From assembly GCA_036261625.1 (NCBI GenBank), contig DATAKL010000001.1, positions 124,001 to 188,000 on the forward strand: DNA of 64,000 nt, read 5' to 3'. Both the position numbers and the translations under genes were made by a program. This DNA is from JAAXKN01 sp036261625 (lineage in GTDB: Bacteria; Bacteroidota; Ignavibacteria; Ignavibacteriales; SURF-24). Below are positions 34,756 to 42,887 of this stretch, piece after piece. Numbering within the stretch: the stretch's first letter is position 1; each line of letters starts with the position of its first letter. The notes under the pieces were generated by a model that was not told the DNA's origin, did not search any database, and worked only from the letters and a program-made list of their open reading frames with translations.

Positions 34756-35965
34756 TATGTCCTCCGAAACCGTTTTTATTGAATATTTCCTCTTTAAAGT
34801 TTTCAAGGATGGACAGGAAGGCGTTAGGGCTCGACTGGCCCAGTCCGCACTTGGAGGCCACCTGCATTGTCCGTCCAAGATCCTTCAGCTTATTGAGCTG
34901 GCCGAATGTGTAATACCCCTTTTCTATTTTCTCGATGCCTTCAAGGAGTTTTACATTTCCTATTCTGCAAGGGGTGCACTGGCCGCAGGATTCCTCGACG
35001 AAGAATTCCATAAAGTTCCTGAGAACCTTCAGCATATTGCGGTTTTCATTAAAGATCATTATAGATCCCCCGGTTGCAGCATCCTCATATGCCAGCGTGC
35101 GCTCGAACTGGCTCTTCGGCAGACAGACACCCGAGGCGCCTCCGACCTGCACGGCTTTTGTATTTTTTGCGCCTACAAGCTCCAGAAGATCTTTTATCTT
35201 TGTTCCCCAGGGAAGCTCATAAACTCCGGGTCGTTCACAGTCGCCCGAGACGGAGAATAGTTTTGACCCGGTGGACTTATCGGTGCCGAATGTTCTGAAC
35301 CACTCTCCCCCTTTTAAGAGTATATGCGGAACAGAGGCAAGTGTTTCAACATTGTTTACAACCGTCGGGCGCCCTAAGTAACCGGTATTAACCGGGTATG
35401 GGGGGCGGTTACGGGCTTCACCGCGGTTTCCTTCCAGCGACTCGATTAAAGCAGTCTCCTCTCCGCAGACATAAGCTCCTGAGCCAAGGCGTATTACAAT
35501 GTCAAAATTAAAATCCTTTTTGCCCAAAATGCCTTCTCCAAGAAGCCTGTCCTGGCGCATCTGTTCAAGATAATCTTCAAGTGAAGCCAGCATGTATTCA
35601 TATTCACCCCTGAGATAAACTATTCCCTGCCTGGCCCCAAGCGTATATCCGGCAATAACGATACCATCAAAGACAAGTTCCGGATACTCCAGCATGAGCA
35701 CCCTGTCCTTGAATGTTCCGGGCTCACCTTCGTCGGCATTGCAGACAATAAATTTTTCTTCTGCTTTTGCTGCAGCCACGAGCATCCATTTTGTAGCTGT
35801 CGGAAATCCGGCGCCTCCGCGCCCTTTAAGTTTGGATTCCCTAAGTTCAAGGAGTATATTCTCCCGGCCAATCTCCAGAGCTTTCTTTATTCCGCTGCCG
35901 CGAGTGTATTCAGAAAACAGAACAGCTCCCTGGCGAAAAGCGGACTTGTTTCCGTTAGATTTCAT
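34745..35965 (-). CDS. NuoF-like NAD(H)/FMN flavoprotein subunit (HndC-like, short form)
   Basis: 406 aa. Diaphorase subunit that exchanges electrons with NAD(P)H through FMN. Motifs: LKGRGGAGFPTATKW (NAD/FMN loop), CNADEGEPGTFKDR, GSGAYVCGEETALIESLEG, RPPYPVNTGYLGRPTVVNNV, and the [4Fe-4S] site ESCGQCTPCRIG with distal Cys in KCGLGQSSP. It lacks the N-terminal thioredoxin-like [2Fe-2S] domain and the C-terminal 2x[4Fe-4S] domain found in the other NuoF-like protein of this locus. This makes it resemble simple NAD-linked enzymes more than bifurcating HydB. RBS GAGGAG precedes the ATG. Confidence 0.92.
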   Translation of the reverse strand: MKSNGNKSAFRQGAVLFSEYTRGSGIKKALEIGRENILLELRESKLKGRGGAGFPTATKWMLVAAAKAEEKFIVCNADEGEPGTFKDRVLMLEYPELVFDGIVIAGYTLGARQGIVYLRGEYEYMLASLEDYLEQMRQDRLLGEGILGKKDFNFDIVIRLGSGAYVCGEETALIESLEGNRGEARNRPPYPVNTGYLGRPTVVNNVETLASVPHILLKGGEWFRTFGTDKSTGSKLFSVSGDCERPGVYELPWGTKIKDLLELVGAKNTKAVQVGGASGVCLPKSQFERTLAYEDAATGGSIMIFNENRNMLKVLRNFMEFFVEESCGQCTPCRIGNVKLLEGIEKIEKGYYTFGQLNKLKDLGRTMQVASKCGLGQSSPNAFLSILENFKEEIFNKNGFGGHNGK

Positions 35966-35977
35966 ATCGGCTCCTCT

Positions 35978-36451
35978 TTACTTGATTTCATTTAGAATAT
36001 TAATTGCTTTTTCAGGTGTCAGGTGTGTATAGACCCTGTCGTTTACAATCATAGCCGGACCCTGATCACACATTCCTAGACAGTTGGCATATTCTAAAGT
36101 TATCCTCTTATCCCTGGTGGTCTGGCCGAATGTGATGCCGAGCTCCCGTTCGACAGCCCTGGCAACTGCCTCCTTGCCCGACATGTCGCACGCAATGGTC
36201 TGACACAGGCGGACAATGTTTCTGCCCTGAGGTTCTGAATGGAGAAATGAATAAAAAGAAACCACGCTGTATACTTCTACAGGATGAATGTCCAGAAACC
36301 TGGCAATCTCCTGCTGCGCAAAATCACTGATAAATTTGTGTTTTCTCTGTACTGCCTGAAGTATCGGAAGCAGCGAGGAACGTTCACGCCCGTATTTTCC
36401 AACGAGGCTTTCCACTTCCTCCGTTAACGAGTTTTTCTCAAGTACCAGCAT
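35978..36451 (-). CDS. NuoE-like [2Fe-2S] subunit
   Basis: 157 aa. Thioredoxin-like [2Fe-2S] protein of the complex I 24-kDa type. N-terminal helical part (YGRERSSLLPILQAVQRKH), then cluster ligands in LCQTIACDM and ANCLGMCDQGPA, and the closing NDRVYTHLTPEKA. It carries electrons between the NuoF-like flavin subunit and the hydrogenase-like subunit. It lies 12 bases before the NuoF-like gene and 4 bases after a receiver protein, so that receiver is part of the same transcript. Confidence 0.93.
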   Translation of the reverse strand: MLVLEKNSLTEEVESLVGKYGRERSSLLPILQAVQRKHKFISDFAQQEIARFLDIHPVEVYSVVSFYSFLHSEPQGRNIVRLCQTIACDMSGKEAVARAVERELGITFGQTTRDKRITLEYANCLGMCDQGPAMIVNDRVYTHLTPEKAINILNEIK

Positions 36452-36455
36452 ATTT

Positions 36456-36836
36456 TTACTCCTTAACCTGGTTAACCAAAAGTTTTTCTACCTTTCTGAT
36501 CAGCTCATCCGGAGTGATCGGCTTTTCAACAAAGTCGTCCACAGGAACCATTTCACTTGCACCATAGTCCATTCCGATTGTCTTGGACACGGATGTATAC
36601 ATAATAATGGGAGTGTGCACGTTTTCCCTTCTGAACTTCTGGGCCAGGAAAAAACCGTCATCAGGCTCATCCATCATCACATCCAGAATGATCAGATCCG
36701 GATTATGCTTGAGCACAACCTGATAGCCGTCCTTCGGATTTGAAGCTGTAACCACCTCGTATCCCTTTGACTCAAGAACCAGACTGCTGGCATCAAGAAT
36801 ATCCGGATCATCATCGATGATTGCGATTAGTGCCAT
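36456..36836 (-). CDS. stand-alone response regulator receiver
   Basis: 126 aa, only a REC domain: acidic pair IIDDDPD, phospho-acceptor in LIILDVMMDEPDDGF, Thr/Ser in MYTSVSK and Lys in FVEKPITPDEL. No DNA-binding or enzymatic output. The ATG at 36836 is chosen (GGAG eight bases before); the TTG at 36848 lies in that ribosome-binding site. It lies 4 bases ahead of the second NuoE-like gene. Such receivers can serve as phosphorelay intermediates or act by protein contact, perhaps on the hydrogenase module itself. Confidence 0.9.
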   Translation of the reverse strand: MALIAIIDDDPDILDASSLVLESKGYEVVTASNPKDGYQVVLKHNPDLIILDVMMDEPDDGFFLAQKFRRENVHTPIIMYTSVSKTIGMDYGASEMVPVDDFVEKPITPDELIRKVEKLLVNQVKE

Positions 36837-36943
36837 AAGATTCTCCAATTTTAGATTATTAGAATTTGAAATTAGGACGAATAAGATTCTTTTCCAGGGT
36901 TAACCCGCCAGTAGAATGTCAGATGCAAATTAACCTGGTGCCG

Positions 36944-36977
36944 CACTGAAAACTGATAATCACTGAAAACTGATAAT
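36944..36977. repeat. 17-bp direct tandem duplication
   Basis: CACTGAAAACTGATAAT occurs twice without a gap in the 163-bp space between the receiver gene and the REC-PAS kinase. The same space also has a palindrome GGGTTAACCC (36897-36906) and a matching TTAACCTGG at 36930-36938. It may contain a second promoter for the downstream module. Confidence 0.6.
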
Positions 36978-36999
36978 CACCAGAATTTTTAAGCGTTCT

Positions 37000-38481
37000 T
37001 CAGGAGATGCTGAGTGGTAAAAAGACACTGAAAGCCGAGCCCTCCCCGGGCCAGCTTTCAACCTCCAATTTACCCGCATAGGAATCCACAATGCGCTTTA
37101 CAATTGAAAGCCCCAGGCCCGTGCCGCTAATGCCGCGGGTCTGGTCGTTTTTTACCCTGTAGAATTCCTGAAACAGCTTCGACTTTTCCTCCCTCGTCAT
37201 TCCGATACCGGTATCGGAAACCTTTGTAACGAGGTAATTTCCTGAAGTGCTGATATTTATATCAATTGAACCGTTGTCCTTATTATATTTAACGGCGTTG
37301 CTGAGTATGTTGGTGAAGAGCCTGTTTATTTCATTCTGATCTGCCTTAAGCTTTAAGCCCGCAGTTTCAATATTAAGCGTAACCTTAAGGTGCCTTTTTT
37401 CAAGCTCAAATTCCAGAAATTCAATTATTGACCTGATGATCTCTTCAATTTCAAGCTCTTTTATTTCGCGCTGTGTTTTCTTTAATTCCATCCTGGAGAT
37501 GTCCAGGAGGTCATTGACCATTGCAACAAGTCCCTGCAGCCTCGAGAAGGATCTCTCAAGAAAATCCTTCTGCTGTTCGGCCGAAACGTTGACCTCCTCA
37601 TCCAGAATTATTTTTAAGAATCCTATTACGGCGGCCAGCGGCGTTTTCAGCTCGTGGGCTACCATGGAGACAAACTGCGACTTGACGGCCTCGACTTTTA
37701 CAGATTCAGTAACGTTTCTTATTACCGTAACAACTCCCGCAAGACTGCCGTCTGCATGCGGAACAGGCGAACAGGTGGCCTCAATTACCAGCTCCTTGTT
37801 CGGCTTCAGCTCAATCTGTGTTGAGTAGGAATTAGGAATGTATTCTTCGGAATTTATGAATTTTTTAATGATGGCGGTAATTTCATTTGGAAGGATCTCG
37901 AGGATTACATCCCCGATAAATATTTCATGAAGATCCAGATACTTCAGGGCGCTGGAATTATACAAAACCAGTTCACCGGTACGGTTTACCACCAGTGCTC
38001 CTTCGGTAATCGAATCAATTATGGTTTTTAATCTTGTTTTTTCATATGCAATCTCCAGAAGCCTTTCCTCACGCTCTTTTCTGAGGCGCTCGGCCTCCAG
38101 TATGAGAAGCCTTTTTTCGTAGCCTTTCCTGAGCTGAAGAAGGAGTTCTTCAGGAGTAAATGGTTTCGGAATGTAGCTGTAGGCACCCAGTTTTGTGGAC
38201 TCAATAGCCGTCTCATAGCTCGCGTATGCGGTGGCAATAAAGCATACAGTATTCGGATTTGCCTTACGGACTTCCTTAAGCACTTCAATGCCGTCAAGGT
38301 CAGGCATCTTAAGGTCAATAATTGCCAGGTCAAACTCGCTCAGGCGGGCAAGTCTGATTCCCTCAGTTCCGTTTTCAGCAGCTTCGGCTGTAAAGCCCTC
38401 GCTCTCCAAAAGACGCTTTGTACCAAGCCTGAGTCCTCTTTCATCATCCACAATCAGCACATGCGGTTTATGGGTTTCCAC
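37000..38481 (-). CDS. REC-PAS hybrid histidine kinase
   Basis: 493 aa from a GTG start (AAGGGAAAA upstream). N-terminal REC (HVLIVDDERGLR, acceptor in LAIIDLKMPDLDG, Lys in YIPKPFTPEEL), a coiled-coil linker (about 125-155), PAS (about 155-265), HisKA with the His in SMVAHELKTPLAAVIGF and HATPase_c (NEINRLFTNILSNAVKYN split, DTGIGM, GTGLGLSIVKRIV). All kinase boxes are intact. A REC-first kinase suits a second tier in a phosphorelay that receives phosphate from the hydrogenase-like sensor upstream in the operon. Confidence 0.92.
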   Translation of the reverse strand: METHKPHVLIVDDERGLRLGTKRLLESEGFTAEAAENGTEGIRLARLSEFDLAIIDLKMPDLDGIEVLKEVRKANPNTVCFIATAYASYETAIESTKLGAYSYIPKPFTPEELLLQLRKGYEKRLLILEAERLRKEREERLLEIAYEKTRLKTIIDSITEGALVVNRTGELVLYNSSALKYLDLHEIFIGDVILEILPNEITAIIKKFINSEEYIPNSYSTQIELKPNKELVIEATCSPVPHADGSLAGVVTVIRNVTESVKVEAVKSQFVSMVAHELKTPLAAVIGFLKIILDEEVNVSAEQQKDFLERSFSRLQGLVAMVNDLLDISRMELKKTQREIKELEIEEIIRSIIEFLEFELEKRHLKVTLNIETAGLKLKADQNEINRLFTNILSNAVKYNKDNGSIDINISTSGNYLVTKVSDTGIGMTREEKSKLFQEFYRVKNDQTRGISGTGLGLSIVKRIVDSYAGKLEVESWPGEGSAFSVFLPLSIS

Positions 38482-38611
38482 AGCTTTTCCCTTATTTTGT
38501 TTACAGAAACCTTAGAACAGATGATGAACCAAAACCGGATACACCCGATCAATTTACAGAATATTATAGAATTTATACTAACTGAATGATTCCTCTTTTA
38601 ACTGCATAAAG

Positions 38612-39025
38612 TCAGACTGCTGCTTCAAAAAAATGCTCTAACTTTTTTAAGAGCTCTTCAAACATAATAGGTTTATTCAGCACTGCATCGCACTTTATCC
38701 ATTCTTTTTCCTCTGCTGTCGAGGATCCGAACTTATAACCTGTAAGGTAGGTGGCCGATGTCAAAAGAAAGACCGGAATACCCTTCCCGTAAGGATCTCT
38801 TTTTATTTTATGGCAAAGGATAAAGCCGGAGTCGTGCTCCTCCATTATTAGATCTACTATAGCAGCATCAGGCTTTTCTTTCCTGAACTGGCTGAAGCCT
38901 TCATCCACGCTTTCAGCCGTAACGATTTCATAACCTTTTGATTCCAGCAGAATCTTGTTCTGTTCAAGCAGATCAATGTCATCATCAACCAGCAGAATCT
39001 TTTTTACTTTTTCGTGAACTGACAT
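38612..39025 (-). CDS. stand-alone response regulator receiver
   Basis: 137 aa, only a REC domain: KKILLVDDDID, acceptor in AAIVDLIMEEHDSGF, Thr/Ser in LLTSATYL, Lys in VLNKPIMFEEL. A short insertion (GYKFGSSTAEEKEW) precedes the Lys. No output domain. It starts 26 bases after the hydrogenase-like sensor kinase and is its most likely cognate receiver. GGAG lies eight bases before the ATG. Confidence 0.9.
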   Translation of the reverse strand: MSVHEKVKKILLVDDDIDLLEQNKILLESKGYEIVTAESVDEGFSQFRKEKPDAAIVDLIMEEHDSGFILCHKIKRDPYGKGIPVFLLTSATYLTGYKFGSSTAEEKEWIKCDAVLNKPIMFEELLKKLEHFFEAAV

Positions 39026-39051
39026 TTATTCAACTCCATGATTCATATTTT

Positions 39052-41052
39052 TTAATTCATAAAACTTTTAATGTTGTTAAGATTTGAAGGAAGCTTTATT
39101 GTAAAAGTTGTTCCCTCGCCCGGTTTGCTTTGAACCCTTATATCCCCTCTGTGCATTTTAATTATCCCGTATGCTATTGCAAGGCCAAGACCGGTTCCTT
39201 TTCCCATTTTCTTAGTTGTAAAGAAAGGCGTAAACAGTTTCCCGATATTTTCTTTCGGAATGCCCGAGCCCGTATCCATAAAGTCTATTACAAGGAACTC
39301 ATTCTGCATGCTTACCGACACAGATACAATTTTATCCTTCTTTTCCTCAAAGGACTCAAATGCATTGTTCAGTACATTCAGGAATACTTCCTTAATCTGG
39401 TCACTGTCGGCTTCAATGGTCGGACTTTCGGCCCTGTTCTCCATTTGTATTTTGACGTCCTTATAAACCGGATTAATGGAAAAAGCCTTCATCATGTTCG
39501 TCAAAAGCTCCCAGACATTGACCTTCACCGCTTTAAGCTTTCCCTGCCTGGCAAAGTTCAGGAGGTTAGCCACAATATTCTTGCAGCGGTTCGTCTCATC
39601 AATTATCATGTTCAGGTCTTCTGTGTACTGATTGCAACCGGAGACTTTTGACCATTCATTCCTGAGCATCGAGGAGTAAAGCAGAATTGTGCCCAGAGGA
39701 TTATTAATCTCGTGCGCCACGCCTGCGGCAAGCTGCCCGATTGAGGCCAGCTTTTCCGCCGAATGGAGCTGTTCCTGCGTGTTCTTCAGCTCGTCGTATG
39801 CTTTCTCCAGCTTGTCAATCAGATAAGGCAGGCACATCTCATCTTCGGCCAGTCCCTTTGCAATTGCAACAGCATATTCGCGGCAGGTGGGATATCCGCA
39901 GGCTGTGCAGTTGAGCTCATCCTGCTTTTCAAATTTATTTGAACGCGCAAGTATTTCCCTTATCTTCTCTTCCGAGGGCATCGGCCTTCTCTGGCTTTTA
40001 TAGGAGAAATTCCTCCTGAAACTGATGTTCCTGCTGTTAAAAAGGTTGCTTTTCCACAAATGCTTGTCTACATTATGAAGGCTTTCTTCGCAGTATTTAA
40101 TTACCTTTTCCCTTCTGGAGTAGTAATTCAGGCTGCTGTCAATTGCCGGACCGCTTATGCATCCTTCACAGAAAAGAATATCAATAAACTTTGATTTGAT
40201 GTTTCCCTGTGCTATCTCATTAATGACTTCAAGAACCTTATCCTTGCCTTCTACAATAATGGTTTCCTTTGCAAGTATATCGTTCGGAACTCTGGCCGTC
40301 TTGAGTAGTCCGCCTGAGAGCGGAAAGACTTTTCCCATGTGGGAGTGCGGCGGATCAAATTCAGCCTCCGGAAGCAGGGCAAGATCTATTTTCCTGTTTA
40401 TGAAAATTTCCTTCAGCTCTGTAAATGTTAAAACAGCATCAATTGCCCCTTTTACCTCCTCATCCATATACTCGCTTTTCTTGGCAACACAGGGACCTAT
40501 AAATACCACTTTTACATCATCTCCCTGGTCAGCCTTCAGGTAGCGTCCCATGGCGATCATTGGAGAGACTATCCTGGCAAGGTTCGGCACCAGCTCTTGC
40601 ATATACTTTTCGATATAGTTATATACTGCAGGGCAGGCTGAACTGATAATGGTCTTTCCCCCGAGCGACTCTATTTCCTGAGCGTAAAGCTGCCCTACTA
40701 GATCCGCCCCGAAAGCAGTTTCGGCTACAGTCTTAAATCCAAGTATGCGAAGTGCAGCTGGCAGCTTTCTGTAACTCTCCGGGAAAGATGCGGCAAACGA
40801 CGGGGCAACTATTGCAATGGCATTGCCTGAGGTAAGTATATCCTCAAGTAAAACTTCAACGTCGCTTTTAATCTGCTTTGCCTGCTGGCTGCAGACTTTT
40901 AAGCAATGCCCGCAGCTTATGCACCTCTCACCGATAACAACTGCCTGGCCATTTACAACTCTGATTGCAATGGCAGGGCATTCCCTTATGCAGGAGTAGC
41001 ATCTTTTACATTTCTGCCCAATCGTGCTTACTATGCCTTTGCTCATTGCCAT
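39052..41052 (-). CDS. hydrogenase-derived sensor histidine kinase (sensory [FeFe]-hydrogenase-like)
   Basis: 666 aa. N-terminal 2x[4Fe-4S] ferredoxin (CKRCYSCIRECP, CISCGHCLKVC), then an H-cluster-like domain (about 75-310), an extra Fe-S domain (CTACGYPTCREY...EMCLPYL, about 380-410), and a HisKA/HATPase_c kinase with His in GVAHEINNPLG, N-box VFLNVLNNAFESFEE and GKGTGLGLAIAYGI. H-cluster motifs are modified: L1 reads SSACPAV (Ala139 at the proton-relay position, Cys140 kept), L2 is GPCVAKKSEY (Cys188), L3 is FCEGCISGP (Cys295 and Cys298, CxxC rather than CxxxC). This is the pattern of sensory rather than catalytic [FeFe] proteins. Expected output: phosphorylation of the receivers next door according to H2 or redox state. 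Confidence 0.9.
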   Translation of the reverse strand: MAMSKGIVSTIGQKCKRCYSCIRECPAIAIRVVNGQAVVIGERCISCGHCLKVCSQQAKQIKSDVEVLLEDILTSGNAIAIVAPSFAASFPESYRKLPAALRILGFKTVAETAFGADLVGQLYAQEIESLGGKTIISSACPAVYNYIEKYMQELVPNLARIVSPMIAMGRYLKADQGDDVKVVFIGPCVAKKSEYMDEEVKGAIDAVLTFTELKEIFINRKIDLALLPEAEFDPPHSHMGKVFPLSGGLLKTARVPNDILAKETIIVEGKDKVLEVINEIAQGNIKSKFIDILFCEGCISGPAIDSSLNYYSRREKVIKYCEESLHNVDKHLWKSNLFNSRNISFRRNFSYKSQRRPMPSEEKIREILARSNKFEKQDELNCTACGYPTCREYAVAIAKGLAEDEMCLPYLIDKLEKAYDELKNTQEQLHSAEKLASIGQLAAGVAHEINNPLGTILLYSSMLRNEWSKVSGCNQYTEDLNMIIDETNRCKNIVANLLNFARQGKLKAVKVNVWELLTNMMKAFSINPVYKDVKIQMENRAESPTIEADSDQIKEVFLNVLNNAFESFEEKKDKIVSVSVSMQNEFLVIDFMDTGSGIPKENIGKLFTPFFTTKKMGKGTGLGLAIAYGIIKMHRGDIRVQSKPGEGTTFTIKLPSNLNNIKSFMN

Positions 41053-41113
41053 ATCAGTTATAACCCGCCTTTGTTAGTTAAAGTTTATCGAAAATCTGCC
41101 CGCTGCACCCGTT

Positions 41114-42850
41114 TTAACCGACGCTGTTCTTAAGGAGTTCACGTCTGTCGGTATATGTAGTATGCAGCAGCTCGTGCGATTTATGACTGTTCGGCTCCTT
41201 GAAAAATTCCTTATAAATGGTCTTTACAGCCTCATTTTCATGGCTCCTGCGGCAGGCCATCTCAGAATCTATTTCATAGAGAGCTTTTATTCTTTTCTGA
41301 ACCTTTTCAGGTCTGTTATGTATCGGCTGTCCTCCGCCGTTTATGCATCCGCCGGGGCAGGCCATGACCTCAATAAAATCGTATTTTGAGGCTCCTTTCT
41401 GAATCTCATCCAAAACCGGGGCCACATTTCCTATTCCATTGACAACAGCGATATTTAATTCCATTTCTCCGATCTTTACAGAAGTCTCTTTTATCCCCTT
41501 AAGCCCCCTTATATCTTCAAACTCAAGCTTTTCAAGCTCCTGCCCGGTAAGAATATGATAAGCTGTTCTTAATGCAGCCTCCATCACGCCTCCGGATGTT
41601 CCGAAAATGACGGCGGCTCCGGTCGACTCACCCAGCGGGTTATCGAACTTTTCTTCAGGCAGGTCGCTGAAATCAATTCCTGCCATTTTGAAGTACCTTA
41701 CCAGTTCGCGTGTCGTCAGCACTGCATCAACATCCTGCATGAGGTTTCCTGAAAGCTCAGGGCGGTCCGATTCAAACTTCTTAACCGTGCAGGGCATGAT
41801 GGAAACTACAAATATGTCCTTTGGGTCAAGCCCCATTTTCTTTGCATAATATGATTTGGTAACTGCTCCAAGCATCTCATGAGGCGACTTGCAGCTCGAA
41901 ATGTGCCCTAGCATCTCAGGCCTGGTCTGTTCGATGTACTTTATCCAGCCCGGGCAGCAGCTTGTAAACATCGGCATCTTCTTTTTGTTTTTTATCCTGT
42001 CTACGAGCTCAGTTCCCTCTTCCATTATTGTAAGGTCGGCGGCAAAGTTTGTATCGAAGACCTTATCGAAGCCGAGGCGCTTGAGGGCTGTAACGAGCTG
42101 CCCCGTTACGTTTGTGCCCATGGGGAGGTTGTATTCTTCTCCCAAAGAGGCCCTTACGGCCGGGGCAATCTGTGCAATGGTGAATTTTTTTCTGTCGTTC
42201 AGAGCGTATGCCACTTCCTTAAGATGACTTTTTTCCCTCAGGGCCGCCGTGGGACAGACAAGTATGCACTGCCCGCATAAAATGCAGTCCGAGACATTAA
42301 TGCCTTTGTTATACGGAGTTGTAACGATGCTTGAAAATCCTCTGTTCGTAAAGTCAATGGCCCCCACCTTCTGAACCTCATTGCAGACACGGACGCACCT
42401 GCCGCAGAGAATGCACTTGGCAGGATCCCTTTCAATTGAAGGGCTTGAAGCGTCAATTGCATGCTTTTTGGTCTCGCCACTGTAGCGGTGCTCTCTTACT
42501 CCGTACTGCTCGGAAAGGTCCTGTAGTTCGCAGTTCTTGTTGCGGACGCATATAAGACAGTCCTGCGGATGATTTTCAACAAGCAGTTCGACGATGGTTT
42601 TTCTTGCGCGGCGCACCCGCTGTGAGTTGGTTTCCACTGCCATCCCCTCGTAGACCGGATAAGCGCAGCTCGGGATAAGACCCCTCTGGCCTTCCACTTC
42701 CACAACACACATACGGCAGGCACCCGTGGGGGTCAGGTTTTTCAGATGGCACAAAGTAGGCACATGTATTCCCACGGACTTTGCAGCATCCAGAATAGTC
42801 ATTCCTTCTTCTGCATTAACTTTTATATTATTTATGGTTAACTGAACCAT
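41114..42850 (-). CDS. hydA: [FeFe]-hydrogenase catalytic subunit (HydA, group A type)
   Basis: 578 aa. [2Fe-2S] ligands Cys34, 45, 48, 62; His94/Cys98/101/107 [4Fe-4S]; two ferredoxin clusters (Cys146-156 and Cys189-199); then a complete H-cluster domain with L1 FTSCCPGW (Cys298, 299), L2 MPCTVKKFE (Cys354) and L3 MACPGGCINGGGQP (Cys498, 502). The spacing matches Clostridium CpI almost residue for residue. It lacks the extra C-terminal [2Fe-2S] domain of Thermotoga HydA. With the NuoE/NuoF-like genes upstream it should form an NAD-linked, possibly electron-bifurcating, soluble trimer producing or using H2. It needs HydEFG maturases, which are not in this window. Confidence 0.95.
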   Translation of the reverse strand: MVQLTINNIKVNAEEGMTILDAAKSVGIHVPTLCHLKNLTPTGACRMCVVEVEGQRGLIPSCAYPVYEGMAVETNSQRVRRARKTIVELLVENHPQDCLICVRNKNCELQDLSEQYGVREHRYSGETKKHAIDASSPSIERDPAKCILCGRCVRVCNEVQKVGAIDFTNRGFSSIVTTPYNKGINVSDCILCGQCILVCPTAALREKSHLKEVAYALNDRKKFTIAQIAPAVRASLGEEYNLPMGTNVTGQLVTALKRLGFDKVFDTNFAADLTIMEEGTELVDRIKNKKKMPMFTSCCPGWIKYIEQTRPEMLGHISSCKSPHEMLGAVTKSYYAKKMGLDPKDIFVVSIMPCTVKKFESDRPELSGNLMQDVDAVLTTRELVRYFKMAGIDFSDLPEEKFDNPLGESTGAAVIFGTSGGVMEAALRTAYHILTGQELEKLEFEDIRGLKGIKETSVKIGEMELNIAVVNGIGNVAPVLDEIQKGASKYDFIEVMACPGGCINGGGQPIHNRPEKVQKRIKALYEIDSEMACRRSHENEAVKTIYKEFFKEPNSHKSHELLHTTYTDRRELLKNSVG

Positions 42851-42887
42851 TAGAATCTCCTCTACTAATTCGATTTAATCGGGAAAA

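Noticed and set aside
34756..34878. 41-residue N-terminal extension on the second HydA-like protein
   Set aside because: It lies inside the NuoF-like gene; the ATG at 34755 has GGAGG at the right distance and starts the conserved part.
34757..35260. 167-codon plus-strand frame antisense to the NuoF-like gene
   Set aside because: Complement of a highly conserved coding region; no independent start signal or family resemblance.
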